From the NCBI GenBank assembly GCA_964036665.1, contig OZ038526.1, positions 28,024,001 through 28,088,000 of the forward strand: a DNA stretch of 64,000 nucleotides. The letters are read 5' to 3'. Shown in pieces: positions 43,794 to 55,037 of the stretch (the stretch's first letter is position 1; the number at the start of each line of letters is the position of its first letter). Position numbers and translations under genes: made by a program. This DNA comes from Gordius sp. MW1 (lineage: Eukaryota > Nematomorpha > Gordioida > Gordea > Gordiidae). The notes beneath the pieces were generated by a model. That model was not told the DNA's origin. It made no database searches and saw only the letters and a list, made by a program, of their open reading frames with translations.

Positions 43794-45674
43794 AATTGCT
43801 ATGCAATTTGGCTCGTTTTTTGGTTGTCCTTGTCCGTCCGTCCGTTGTCCGTCCGTCCGTTGTCCGTTGTCTACCCTCCCTATCTATTTGCATTGGGTAT
43901 ATTAGGTTATCGATTTTTTAAATTAATGCATGAGAAAGAGGTGCCCCACCCCTCATCTCTATCTCCCTCGCTGTGTTAGTTTTTAAATTAATGCATAAGA
44001 GGTGCCCCACCCCTCATCTCTATCTCCCTCGCTTTCGGGCGGGGTCGGGTTTTAATTGCTACGTTAAATGAATGCATAAGTATATCTATTCGTTTTTGAA
44101 TTGGGTAACATTGATATTAATTGCTATAATTACCCTATGCCCTCCACTACAAGGGTTTGGGTTAGAATCTCGGAGTTTTTTTAGACTCTTATGATTGTTC
44201 TTGTTACTGCCATTGATAATAAGACTTTTTGGCCGTCTGCTGGCTGCTGACCAATGAAAAAAAATGACCATTGGCCAAAATGTGAATCCAAGTTTATTTT
44301 TTCTTTTTTTTGACTATTATGATTGTTCCTGTTACTACCATTGCTAATACGACTTTTCGGCCGTCCACTGGCTGCTGACCAAAGAAAAAATGACCATTGG
44401 CCAAAATGTGAATCCCAGTTTATTTTTTCGTTTTTTTTTTGACTATTATGATTGTTCCTGTTACTACCATTGCCATTATGACTTTTTGGCCGTCTGTTGA
44501 CTGCTGACCAATGAAAAAAATGATCATTGGCCAAAATGTGAATCCAAGTTTATTTTTTCGTTTTTTTTTTTGATTATTATGATTCTGTTACTACCATTGC
44601 TATTATGACTTTTTGGCCGTCCGCTGGCTGCTGACCGATGGAAAAAATGACCATTGGCCAAAATGTGATTCCAAGTTTTTTTTTCGTTTTAGTTTTGACT
44701 ATTACGATTGTTCTTGTTACTATCATTGACAATAAGACTTTTTGGCCGTCCGCTAGCTGCTGACCAATGAAAAAAATGACCATTGGCCAAAATGTGAATC
44801 CGAGTTTATTTTTTCGTTTTTTTTTGACTATTATGATTATTCCTGTTACTACCATTGCTATTATGACTTTTTGGCCGTCCGCTGGCTCCTGACCGTTGGA
44901 AAAAATGACCATTGGCCAAAATGTGAATCGAAATTATTTTTTTCGTTTTTTTTGACTATTATGATTGTTCCTGTTCCTACCATTGCTATTATGACTTTTT
45001 GGCCGTCCGCTGGCTGCTGACCAATGGAATAAAATGACCATTGGCCAAAATGTGATTCGAAAATTTTTTTTTCGTTTTTTTTACTCTTATGAATTTATAT
45101 CCATTTTTACCGTGTGCTGGCTGCTGACCGATGGAAAAAAATGACCATTGGCCAAAGTGAGCATCAAATTTTTTTTTTCGTTTTTTTGGCTATCATTGAC
45201 TTATAGAGTATCTGTTGGTACTGACCAATGGAGAAAAAATGACCATTCGCCAAATTTTTGATTTTTTTAATTAAAAATTGTTCAAATTCAACAAAAATTT
45301 TTCCCAACAATTCTGCAAATTCTTAACATTGTGATGTTTTATAATATAATGTTTGTTAGACCCATAATCACTAAAGGCCGTAAAAACTAATGTAATACGC
45401 AACTAGATGCAAACACTAAATCTAACCCTAACCCTTGCCTATATTACATTTTGCCTATAAATGGGAAATTTGTATAAATAATTAATTAATCATTAGGCAT
45501 TTAATACCCCCCTATAGGCATTCTCGCCCCTTCCTACCTTTCTCGCCCATAAATTGCATAGCAAATATGATACATTTATACGAAGTAAAGATGAGTCGTC
45601 CCCCCTTCCCTTCCCCCCTTCCCTTATCCCCTTCCCTTCTCCGCTCCCTCTTCCCACGAGGGCCGAAGGCCCGA
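43794..45674 (-). mobile_element. Hairpin-ended element, copy C (right arm of palindrome)
   Basis: Reverse of copy B: 3' hairpin at 43794-43808, GTCCGTCCGTCC microsatellite near 43830, two copies of CCCCACCCCTCATCTC, about nine CCAATGG/CCATTGG units (44230-45250), TAACCCTAACCC at 45425, and the GGGCC hairpin at 45655-45674. Together with copy B it makes a near-palindrome of about 4.3 kb with a 455-bp centre. Confidence 0.8.
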
Positions 45675-46490
45675 GTTTTTATTTTATTGCACAATATACT
45701 ATCATAAAGTAGAGGCATAGGCCCTTGTAGGGGAGGGCATAGGGTCATTATCAATTGTAAACTAATATACCAATTTAAAAACGAAAAAAAATTTCGATTT
45801 ATACTTTGGCCAATGGTTATTTTTTTAAAACACTTAATAATACTTTATTATTTATTGAGGAAATATTTTCTTTCCTTCATTCTTATTTATCAACTTCTAA
45901 ATTAATCAAAATTACGAAAGGAACGCAAATAGTTAATCCGTCTAAAATGTAGAAATACGTATTTTTAAATCAATATAAGTATCCTCATGTTTTTAATATA
46001 AAATAGCCAATTTCATTAAGGTTGCCATCTTAATGCTATATTTAGGGCTAGTTTACAATCATTAATATTTTAAAAAAGATCCAGCCCATAAATCGCATAG
46101 CAATTAATTGATTAGAATTATCGATTTTAAGAATTGACTTTTCCCATTGATTTCCCTCTCTGGTGAGGAGAAAAAAACCAATAAATACTGTGCCTGCGAT
46201 GACACGAATTTTGGCAACAATTAAAAAGGTTTTCTAAGTAAACTAATAATGTCATATCGGCAAAATAAATAATTTTAAGCTTTAGAATGAATAAAAAAAA
46301 GTTGTATTAATAAAGAGGACTGATATAGTAAAGCTTTGTAAAGGCTAGCTAAAACCAAAAAGATATTTAAAAATAAATTTTAAAATAAATAGGTGAAGGG
46401 ACAAAATCTAACATTTTTAAAAATGATTGAAATAGAAAAATACAACTAATTACTTGATTATATTCAAAGTCAGGAAATATTTCCAGTTAA
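45675..46490. other. Spacer with repeat fragments
   Basis: Holds a partial AGTAGAGGCATAGGCCCTTG module at 45711, a truncated CCAATGG unit near 45810, and a 3'-hairpin-like CCCATAAATCGCATAGCAAT near 46085. The rest is AT-rich and unrecognised. Confidence 0.5.
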
Positions 46491-46893
46491 CATGGGCATA
46501 GCTAGCATTGGAATTAGAGGGGCACAATAATGATTTAGAGAGGGGCAAACTGATAATTTTTGAAATTTTAGCCTTTACTTAAAAATAGTCATTTAAGCAT
46601 GGGTATCAATGCGAAAATTGTGCCTTTACCTAAAAATAATCATTTAAGCATGGGTATCAATGCGAAAATTGTTAAAATGTAAAATAAAATAGTTAACATG
46701 GGCGTAGCCAGCATTAGAATTAGAGGGGCACAATAATGATTTACGGAGGGGCAAAATGATAATTTTTGAAATTTTAGCCTTTACCTAAAAATAGTCATTT
46801 AAGGATGGGTATCAATGCGAAAATTGTACCTTTATTTAAAAATAGTCATTTAAGCATGGGTACCAATGCGAAAATTGTTAAAATGTAAAATAA
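46490..46893. repeat. Tandem duplication of a ~200-bp MITE left end
   Basis: TTAACATGGGCGTAGCCAGC-like starts at 46489 and 46689, each followed by AGAGGGGCACAATAATGATTT and two copies of TCATTTAAGCATGGGTA with CAATGCGAAAATTGT. The left end matches the 14707 and 62928 MITEs; the right ends are missing. Confidence 0.8.
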
Positions 46894-46899
46894 AAAGAG

Positions 46900-48182
46900 A
46901 CGAAAAAAATTTTAAATCACAATGGTCATTTTTTTCCATTGGTCAGTACCAAGAGACGGTCTATAAATACATACGAGTCAAAAAAACGAAAAAAAAAATT
47001 CGATTTATACCCATTGGTCAGTAGCCAGCAAACGGCCAAAAAGTCACATTATCAATGGTATTAACAAAAACAATATATTAATTTGAAAAAAAAACCAAAA
47101 AAAACTTCGATTCACAATTTGGCCAATGGTGATTTTTCCCATTGGTCAGTAGCCAGGACACGGTTAAAAAGCCATATTAGGGTATTAACAAGAAATATAT
47201 TAATTTAATTTAAAAAAAAAAGAAAAATTTTGCCCTCGCCGGGTGTCAAACCCACATTAGTAGAGGCATAGGCTTTTGTAGGGGCACAGGGACCCATATC
47301 AATATAGGCATAGGCCCTTGTAGGGGAGGGCACAGGGTAATTATCAATGTTAACCTATTCAAAAACGTAGGCCAATGGTCTAGCCAGCGGACGGTTAAAA
47401 ATTCATATTATCAAGGGCATTAACAAGAACAATATATTAATTTAATTTAAAAATAAAAATTTGCCCTCTCCGGGATTCGAACCCACATCAGTAGAGGCAT
47501 AGGCTCTTGTAGGGGCACAGGGACCCATATGAGTAGAGCCATAGGCCCTTGTAGGGGAGGGCACAGTGTAATTATCAATGTAAACCTAATATAACTATTC
47601 AAAAACGAAAAAAAAATTCGATTTATACTTTGGCCAATGGTCATTTTTATATATTGGTCAATAGCCAGCGGACGGTCAAAAAGTCATATTATCAATAGTA
47701 TTAACAAGAACAATATATTAATTTAATTTAAAAAAAAAATAAAAATTTTGCCCTCTCCGGGATTCGAACCAGCAATTTAGAATTTGCCCTCGCCGGGATT
47801 CGAACCCACATCAGTAGAGGCATAGGCTTTTGTAGGGGCACAGGGACCCATATCAGGAGAGGCATAGGCCCATGTAGGGGGGGGGCATAGGGTAATTATC
47901 AATGTTACTAATATACCAATTCAAAAACGGAAAAAAAATTCGATTTATTTGGCCAATGGTCATTTTGTTATTGGTCAGGAGCCAGCGGACGGTCAAAAAG
48001 TCATTTTGTTAATGGTATTAACGAGAACAAAATATTAATTAAATTTAAATAAAAAAAAAGTTTGTCCTCTCCTGGGCTTGAACTCGAACCTCCAGGTCAG
48101 AAAGCCGGTGAAAATAAATTGGTGGAAGGACGGACAACGGACGGACAACAAAAAACGAGCCCATAAATTGCATAGCAATTAA
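46900..48182 (+). repeat. Repeat complex, copy D body and 3' end
   Basis: CCAATGG units near 46920, 47120, 47370, 47633 and 47952; tRNA-like modules with GGGATTCGAACCC on the plus strand (minus-strand B-box) at 47225, 47462, 47755 and 47790; a final module with GGTTCGAGTTCAAGCCC (minus) near 48070; then GGACAACGGACGGACAAC and ACGAGCCCATAAATTGCATA with the hairpin. No 5' GGGCC hairpin. Confidence 0.75.
47462..47566 (-). ncRNA. tRNA-like module with internal duplication
   Basis: On the minus strand GCCCTCCCC at the start can pair with GGAGAGGGC at the end of a segment of about 100 nt. Between them are two similar parts (CCCTACAAGGGCCTATGGCT and CCCTACAAGAGCCTATGCCT), then GTGGGTTCGAATCCC, a canonical B-box, and a T-rich run right after the 3' end. 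This looks like a Pol III gene or SINE head with a duplicated middle. Similar modules are at 40420-40530, 40730-40830, 47240-47340 and 47790-47890. No anticodon arm assigned. Confidence 0.5.
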
Positions 48183-48382
48183 TAAGCGAAATACAAAAAT
48201 AGATACAGATTGGTTAAATACAAAGATCTATATCGTTATCTTCTAAAATGGGCCATGAGTCGGCAAAGGATTTAAAGTTGTATCGTACACAGGCGCGTAG
48301 CCAGGATTTTCTCCCGGGGGGGGGGGGGAAATTCCAAAAATTTTTTGTAACATCATTATTTCAACATCAAAAAAAATAAACA

Positions 48383-49013
48383 TTAAATTTTTTTAATCCC
48401 TAGTTGTTGCCTGAGTAAAAAGGACGAAATTTTAGATTTCGGTGAGCGTTTTCCGATTTCTTTTAAAAACCCCATTGCCTGTTTGCCAAAGGAACCGGAG
48501 CATGAAGCAACGACAGGGATTAAAATATTGGTTGCCAAAATGGCAGAATACTTTGTAGTTTTATGCCCTTCTGCTGTAGCGATAGGGTCGTAATTAAAAT
48601 GGGAAGGAGCAAATAGGTCAATACAAGTAAAATCCCATTTGAGGGATAGGCCATTTTGCCAGGGGACTAGGGAAGAGCCGTCAGGGCGCATCCTACCTTC
48701 AAGAGAGGGATCTGACGGCTCAAAAATTGAGGGAATTTTTGCCTTTTTAAGGGCAGTTCGAATTAATAAATTAGCTTTAGTGTGCCTAACATATTTATAT
48801 TTGTTTGCTAGGCAGTGTAGAGGGTGCCTAGCATATTCGTCTACAACGGTAAGACAATTTTGACAATTGAATTCCCTGCTGTAAATAATCCCCAACCTTA
48901 AAGCTATGGAATATGATAGCTCAAAGTCTTCAAGCAGCATTCCCAAAAGTTTGCTGGGATAGGCTTCAAGCCACTCGTGACCGAAACCATCAAAAGCGAG
49001 GGACCTAAGGTTG
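48383..49013 (-). pseudogene. Retroelement C-terminal domain (zinc motif plus RPDG), open
   Basis: From 49013 leftwards: HYNLRSLAFDGFGHEWLEAY, PSKLLGMLLEDFELSYSIAL, RLGIIYSREFNCQNC, YARHPLHC (Cys/His motif), RMRPDGSSLVPWQNGLSLKW, DFTCIDLFAPSH, and a conserved IPVVASCSGSFGKQ segment. Open for at least 200 codons with no stop; the polymerase that usually precedes it is absent. Related to 33572-34201 but with many silent-type differences. Flanked on the left by a G-run near 48320 and on the right by a hAT end. Confidence 0.7.
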
Positions 49014-49036
49014 TAATGCTGGTATCATCGTTGCTC

Positions 49037-49201
49037 GATAAATAAACCGGACTCGACCCCAAAGCATTTTGAAATTTTCAACCCGAACCCGGCCCGAAAG
49101 CATTTTAACATTTTTAACCCAAACTCGACTCTAAGACATTTTAAAATTTTCGACCTGAACCCGATCGGGTCGGGGTCATGAAACACCCGTGTAGGTCTCT
49201 A
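49037..49201. mobile_element. Truncated hAT end (TAGAGCCCTGCA family)
   Basis: ACTCGACCCCAAAGCATTTT, AACCCGAACCCGGCCCGAAA repeats, ending CACCCGTGTAGGTCTCTA, matching the right end of 16022-17039. The left half is missing. Confidence 0.75.
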
Positions 49202-49606
49202 CTGCGTGCTAACATTAGAGTCGATCAAATATGGCTTGTTTAAAAACTTTATCTCTTGAAACATATCTTCAATGGGGTGTAATTAAACCTTTAAAGATGC
49301 TACAATTTTTGACATTTATATTAAATATAATTAGGAAAAATTATAAAATTTAAAACGTTTTATTTATCCACGTTTAAATGTCTATATAAAATTTCTATCT
49401 ATTCAGCCTAGCCACGTGGTCAAAACAAATTGTGTTAGAATCACCTTTTGCTTTTAGATTCAAATCTAAACCTCGTGTTGTGTTTGTGCATCTCTACGTC
49501 GCCCAGGCCTATATTTAGGCTCAGAACCTGCTAAAGTTATGCCAATTATACCCATCCTCAATTTCTAAGTCATTTTAAGACCCTGCTTGATGCATGGGTT
49601 GTTATC
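49202..49606. other. AT-rich stretch, nothing recognised
   Basis: No gene or boundary. A weak tRNA-like fold (TTTAGATTCAAATCTAAA near 49455) is not supported by an acceptor stem. Confidence 0.4.
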
Positions 49607-49966
49607 AAATATCATTTAGTAAAGCATTAGTGTGAGTTTAGTAGAAAAACAGTACAATTTTGAAGTAAAATAATGTGCTTATATTAAATAATAATTAATA
49701 ATTTATTCTTACATTAAATGAAATTTATCAAAATATCATTTAGTAAAGCATTAGCGGGAGTTTAGTAGAAAAACAGTACAATTAGTTGAAGTAAAATAAT
49801 ATGCTTATATTAAATAATTAATAATTAATTCTTATATTAATGAAATTTATCAAAATATCATTTAGTAAAGCATTAGCGTGAGTTTAGTAGAAAAACAGTA
49901 CAATTAGTTGAAGTAAAATAATATGCTTATATTAAATAATTAATAATTTATTCTTATATTAATGAA
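49607..49966 (+). repeat. Three tandem copies of a ~122-bp unit upstream of the receptor gene
   Basis: Each copy has AAATATCATTTAGTAAAGCA, GAGTTTAGTAGAAAAACAGT, AAGTAAAATAAT, GCTTATATTAAATAAT and TTAATGAAATTTATC. Copies start at about 49607, 49731 and 49852; copies 2 and 3 are nearly identical. Confidence 0.9.
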
Positions 49967-50148
49967 ATATTGCACTTAATTAAGTCAGGGCATGAGCTTT
50001 TAAAAACTTTGTTATTAATTTATACCATTGAATTTTGCAATTGTTTACGTTTTTTTAGGTGAATTATATTGTATGCTGCATTACTAATGATAAATTTAAT
50101 GAGGTTATTGAATCTTTTTTTACAAATTCATACTTAAATTAAATATTT

Positions 50149-50236
50149 ATGCTATTTTAAATACTTTAATTTAATAATTAATGTACCAATAGTGCTATTT
50201 TAAAAACTTTAATTTAATAATTAATGTACCAATAGA
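50149..50236 (+). repeat. Two tandem copies of a ~43-bp unit
   Basis: TGCTATTTTAAATACTTTAA then TTTAATAATTAATGTACCAA, repeated once with one change, ending 118 bp before the receptor ATG. Confidence 0.9.
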
Positions 50237-50353
50237 TAAATAAGGTATATCCAAATTAATTGATAAGGCTTAAGTGTGAGCCTTAATAAAACCTCATTGT
50301 GATTTTTTATTATATTAAAGGCTAAATAATATGTTCGATTTATCTTAACTAAA

Positions 50354-51496
50354 ATGAGTTTAAAAAATTGTACAAATAGTAGTAATATGAATGTGTTTCC
50401 ACTTAACGCCACAAACAAAGTTAAAGGAGCCATTTCGGTTGTGTTATTTGTTTTAGGCTTGATAGGAAATTCAATGGGAGCCAGGCAAGCAAGGATTATA
50501 TTGAGGCCGCGCCACAATCCCAAACACAAATTGGACCTATCGATCAGCGAGTCCCTGTTGTTTTGTTTCTTTAGTACTAACTTAATTAATACTATGTTTA
50601 TGGCCATTCATCCAATATTAAAAATTTATGGTCCTTGGATTGATTTTAGGCTATTCACAAGTAAAGGTTGGGTTACTTATCTAGCCCATTACCATTTTAT
50701 TATAGCAAAATCTTTTTTAGCCTTTGGTTATCTCACTTATGTGACCTACTTTGCCAATCAAATGTTGGCAACGGTGTGCCCATTCTACTACAAAAGACAT
50801 ATGACCATGAGAAAAATAAAATATGTACTGCTCATCTGTCTATTGAGTTGTATTATTTGGTATTTACCAGCTTATCATTGGTTTTATCTTTACAAGCGAC
50901 CATTATGTACAAAATTTCATGGATCACTTGAAAACTCCTCCACATTTGTATATGGCTACAGCCTTGAATTTTACCCTCCTAAATCGAATGCGTTTCAAAA
51001 GGACATGACATATGCTTTCTTCCGTGAATTTTGTCTTTTTTATCTCCCTTACATAAGTTTGCTCTTGATGAAGTACCTAATCATTCGCAAACACCATAAC
51101 TTGAAACGAAATTTATCAAGCACGCTAAAGACAAATAACGTCGATTTGAGTCTTAAAGATGTCGAGATAGTTAAATTCGATTCTGTAAAAGTTAGGAATG
51201 GTAAGGTAATGAGAAGTGGGAAGGATAGAAGGAAACTACAAAGTCAGCAGCACATTCGAACCGTCCTAATAATGACAATTGAGTTTTTTATTTTTATGTT
51301 ACCCGTTTCTCTAATTCATCTAGTCGCCAATAGGCTGTCAAATTTTATACAGATGAACATTTTGATTCAATTATATATGCTGGTCACAATATTACGATAT
51401 GTTTGCGTCACGTGTACTTATTACGTTAATTTGATATTTAATCCTTATTATCGACAAGAGATGAAAGAAAAGATTTGGCCCATGACACACGCTTGA
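50354..51496 (+). CDS. Divergent seven-transmembrane receptor (rhodopsin-like GPCR), 380 aa
   Basis: Single exon, ATG 50354, TGA 51494-51496. The N-terminus has three N-glycosylation sites (N5, N8, N18) and no signal peptide. Seven hydrophobic segments lie at roughly 26-46 (with GLIGNSMG, N39 matching the TM1 Asn), 62-87, 108-137, 155-176, 222-243, 303-325 and 335-361. The loop between segments 5 and 6 is long and basic. The DRY motif is replaced by NQM (before LATVCPFYYK), and the usual TM3 cysteine is missing. The C-terminus NLIFNPYYRQEMKE fits the TM7/helix 8 region but lacks a clean NPxxY. It would be a plasma-membrane receptor; ligand and G protein cannot be inferred. Subfamily not recognised. 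Confidence 0.8.
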   Translation: MSLKNCTNSSNMNVFPLNATNKVKGAISVVLFVLGLIGNSMGARQARIILRPRHNPKHKLDLSISESLLFCFFSTNLINTMFMAIHPILKIYGPWIDFRLFTSKGWVTYLAHYHFIIAKSFLAFGYLTYVTYFANQMLATVCPFYYKRHMTMRKIKYVLLICLLSCIIWYLPAYHWFYLYKRPLCTKFHGSLENSSTFVYGYSLEFYPPKSNAFQKDMTYAFFREFCLFYLPYISLLLMKYLIIRKHHNLKRNLSSTLKTNNVDLSLKDVEIVKFDSVKVRNGKVMRSGKDRRKLQSQQHIRTVLIMTIEFFIFMLPVSLIHLVANRLSNFIQMNILIQLYMLVTILRYVCVTCTYYVNLIFNPYYRQEMKEKIWPMTHA

Positions 51497-51623
51497 TATT
51501 TCATAAAATTGATATTATTTATCCTATTGTATTTCATAGCTTTTATATATCTTGATCTTAATTCGCACAATGTATATTATATGTTTTTCACATATTTTCT
51601 ATTTGTGTCTTAATTTATTGTTT

Positions 51624-51629
51624 AATAAA
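51624..51629 (+). terminator. Poly(A) signal AATAAA for the receptor gene
   Basis: First AATAAA after the stop codon, 128 bp downstream, followed by T-rich sequence. Confidence 0.6.
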
Positions 51630-52656
51630 GTATAATGGTTATCATGGTAAGATTTGCGAACAAGGCCAATTTTCTTCATTATAAGGAGTCAAAGTACTAG
51701 CATTGTTTAAAAATTTATAGTTGAAATATATAAAATTACATCTACTACCATTTAATTTTGGCACTTTTATCGTTTTAAAACAGATAAGCTAAAAAGCAGA
51801 CTAAAAATTAGTTGTATGCAATTTTAAGTTTTTTAAAGATTTGTTTTGTAAGCTAATAATGCTATTTAATATTAAAGCGATTCATTATTTGTAAGACTTT
51901 TCTTTAACTTCTAACCTTAATAGTGGAATTTTGCTCACACCCCTAGCCATACACCTCGAAGTTTTAATTTAAAGTAAATATACAAAGGTGACTTTGATAC
52001 ACCCCATTAAATCAAGTTACAATTGATTCTATTAAGTTTGTAGAAAACCCTATCTTTTAGGACTTTAATTCTTAAGATCATATTGTATATGATTGACTTA
52101 TTGGGAGGACTCTTTATTGAAGGTATATAATAAAGTGAGGAAAAAGAAAAGAGTTCGAAGAGTAATGAAGAAGTGTTTTAAACGCCTTTATATATTCGCG
52201 AATTAATTGAATAAATCAATTACATTTAGTGGTAAATGCGAGTTATATGTGATTGGTCAATTAACGTCGCAAAGTATTAAAGTAATGTAAATGAGTCAAT
52301 TAAGTTTCAAGACATAACATAAGTAGTATGCCGCGAGCAAAATAGTGATTGACGCAACACAACAGACTTTTTGGATTAGTATACAATATCCGACAGCTGG
52401 CCGCTTTTAACGAATCATACATGCGACGCTTTCTAATTATGATTTATTTAATTTATTCCTTACCCGTCTTTATGTTTATATGAACCCATTTTTATACTTC
52501 TTCGCCTTTATAATGTTTTTAAATCCAAAATTTTAATCTTAAAAAATGCATATGCGATGAGTTAGTTAAACTTTGCGAGACACGATATTTAAATTTGCTC
52601 CAAGTAAGACATCAGTTTTAGTAATGTTGTAAATCAATATACCTAAATAGGTCCCA
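51630..52656. other. Intergenic stretch after the receptor gene
   Basis: AT-rich; no exon or repeat boundary recognised. Confidence 0.45.
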
Positions 52657-55037
52657 AGTCCGTGTGCAAAAAGTGGACGGTTGGTGTCAGGTCGGAAACC
52701 GGCTGTAAAATCTAACTCCAAAATCATGATAGTTATAAACAAAATTTACAACAGAAAGCTAGGACGTCTTCCACAAACGACACGCACTGCATCTCCCACC
52801 CATTCAATGTAAAAATTACACTTGGGTTACTGCCTGACTCACAAAGAAGGCGGTTAAGGAACTTAGTTGTAGAGAGGCGAATACTGTATTTGATTGTGAG
52901 AACGTTGACGGGAAAGAGTATGAAGGTCGCACAAATATAAAAAAGAAAGGTACACATTGCCTGTCTACAAGAGACGAGGTGGAACGGAACCAAAGATGGG
53001 GAGTTAGGAGAAAAATTTAAACTATTCTACAATGGGTCACCAAATCTTAGAAATGAGGTCGGTATCAAGCAAGTCGTTCAACGGCAAGATGGTGGAAGTC
53101 TTGTTCAGGCTAGTTGGTTGAAGATTGAAGATCAAAAGGGTCTCCTAACCGCTTTTAGCGCGTATTCTCCCCAATGGGTATATCCGAGACATATTCATCG
53201 TTTCATTGGAAACGGAAATACAAGGATTAGGACAGGAAGAAGGACTAATTATAGAGGCGGATTTCAACGCTTAAGTAGGGAAAGATCGCAGCGGATATAA
53301 ACAAAATCATGGAGGCTATGGACATAGTCTGAAAAACAAAGAAAGAGAAATACTTCTCTAAGTATCCCAAGCATACGACATGGCGATCGTTAGCACCTAT
53401 TTTCAAAAACGCGAAGATCATATTATGACTTATAGAAGTATGATGCATTTACGGGAGGAACTTATGGAGTATCAAGGATTGCAAAGTAATACCGGGAGAA
53501 TAAAGTGCCAAGTAACATCGTCCACTTGTTTGAAATGGATCTTGAAAAAGTATTTCCCGGTTTATAAACCTCAAATTCGATATAAAACGCTAAAGAATTC
53601 ATCGACGAACAAAAGATATCATCAAAACCTCCTCATTCTTGGGTAAGTTGCAAAAATGAAAACAGCGATTCGAGTTCTAGACAGACCAAAAGAGGCAAAG
53701 CTATGAATAGGGAACTATGGTAAAAGGATCAATCGGTTAGTGATTTCATCGAAAGAAATAAAAATCAATTTAAACGGTGGCATAAATCAAAAAAGTTTGA
53801 GGATTAATAAGATGGAGGCAAAAAGAGCCCCAAAAAAGGTCGTTGCAATAGCAGGGAATGTCGCCTATACCGAGATGGCAAACAAATTAGACGGCGACAG
53901 GCTTATGAACAAATTGGCCAATATAAGGGAAAAGAAAAGTCGAGTTGTCGGACTTCTAAAAGTCAATAACGGGAAGGGTCAAACCATATTGAGCCGAAGG
54001 AAGTAATGGAAAAGTGGATAGGATATTTTACGAGATTTATGAATATTGCAAATGACAAAGATTTCCTTCCCGATATTAAGCCAACATAAATATGGTCAAA
54101 CTCTTTCATGAGGTTAAAGTTAGGACACAAATGAACAAACTGCCAAAGGAAAATGGCCCTGATGGAACACTTATGGAAGCATTGTTCGGATGCCGTGAAG
54201 AAGGACATGAAAATTTTCTTAGGTAATATATTGGTGGAAGAGCAAATCCCTAATCAATAGAGAGCAAGCACGATTATACCCTTATTTAAATGCAAAGGAG
54301 ACCTTCAGGATTGTGGCAGTTATAGAGTTATCAAGCTAACTTGCCACTCTTTAAAGCTTATGTAAAGGATCTTAATGACAAGTCAAATAAATTTTGGCTA
54401 ACCAATTCAGATTTGTGGCGAGCAAATCCACAGTCGACCCAAACGTCGCACTAGGACAAATGATTGATAAATATGGTAAAAAGAGAAAAGACCAACAAAT
54501 GGTTTTTATCGAATTGGAGGAAGATTATCACACAGTCCCTCGCGATTTAATATGGTAGTGCTTGAGAAAACAAAATAACCCTGACGCATATATACAGCTT
54601 ATTAAAAATATTTATGAATCCTGAAATTCGTGCGTTTGGACGACCGTTGGAGACTCTAAGCCTTCTCGGGTTGAGATTAAATTTCATCAAGGATCTGCTT
54701 TAAGTAAGCTTTTATCTAATATAATTATTGACACGATAGCCAGAGTTCAAAAGCCATCGCGATGATATGTGCTATATGCTATGTTATAGTACTATGCGAA
54801 GAAACAGAAGAAATTATTCGAAATAGCCAAAAAGCGGTCAAAGTGGCGAAGTACATAATGTAATGAGCGACAAGAAAATGAGAACATAATTGAAAAGCAA
54901 AGCTTAGAAATTCATTATAAGACCTATGTTACTCTATGGAGGTGAAACATAAGCATTAAACACCACGAAAGAAAAGCTATCACAAGCCAAGGAGATGAGA
55001 AAACGCTGGATCTTGTGGTATACTCAGCTCGACCACT

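Noticed and set aside
41661-45250. Open frames of 60-133 codons with repeated MVIFFHWSAASGRPKS-like peptides
   Set aside because: They follow the CCAATGG minisatellite in every unit on both strands; the peptide repeats mirror the DNA repeat and are not evidence of a protein.
49411-49477. Possible tRNA on the plus strand
   Set aside because: A T-arm-like fold is visible but acceptor and anticodon stems do not form.
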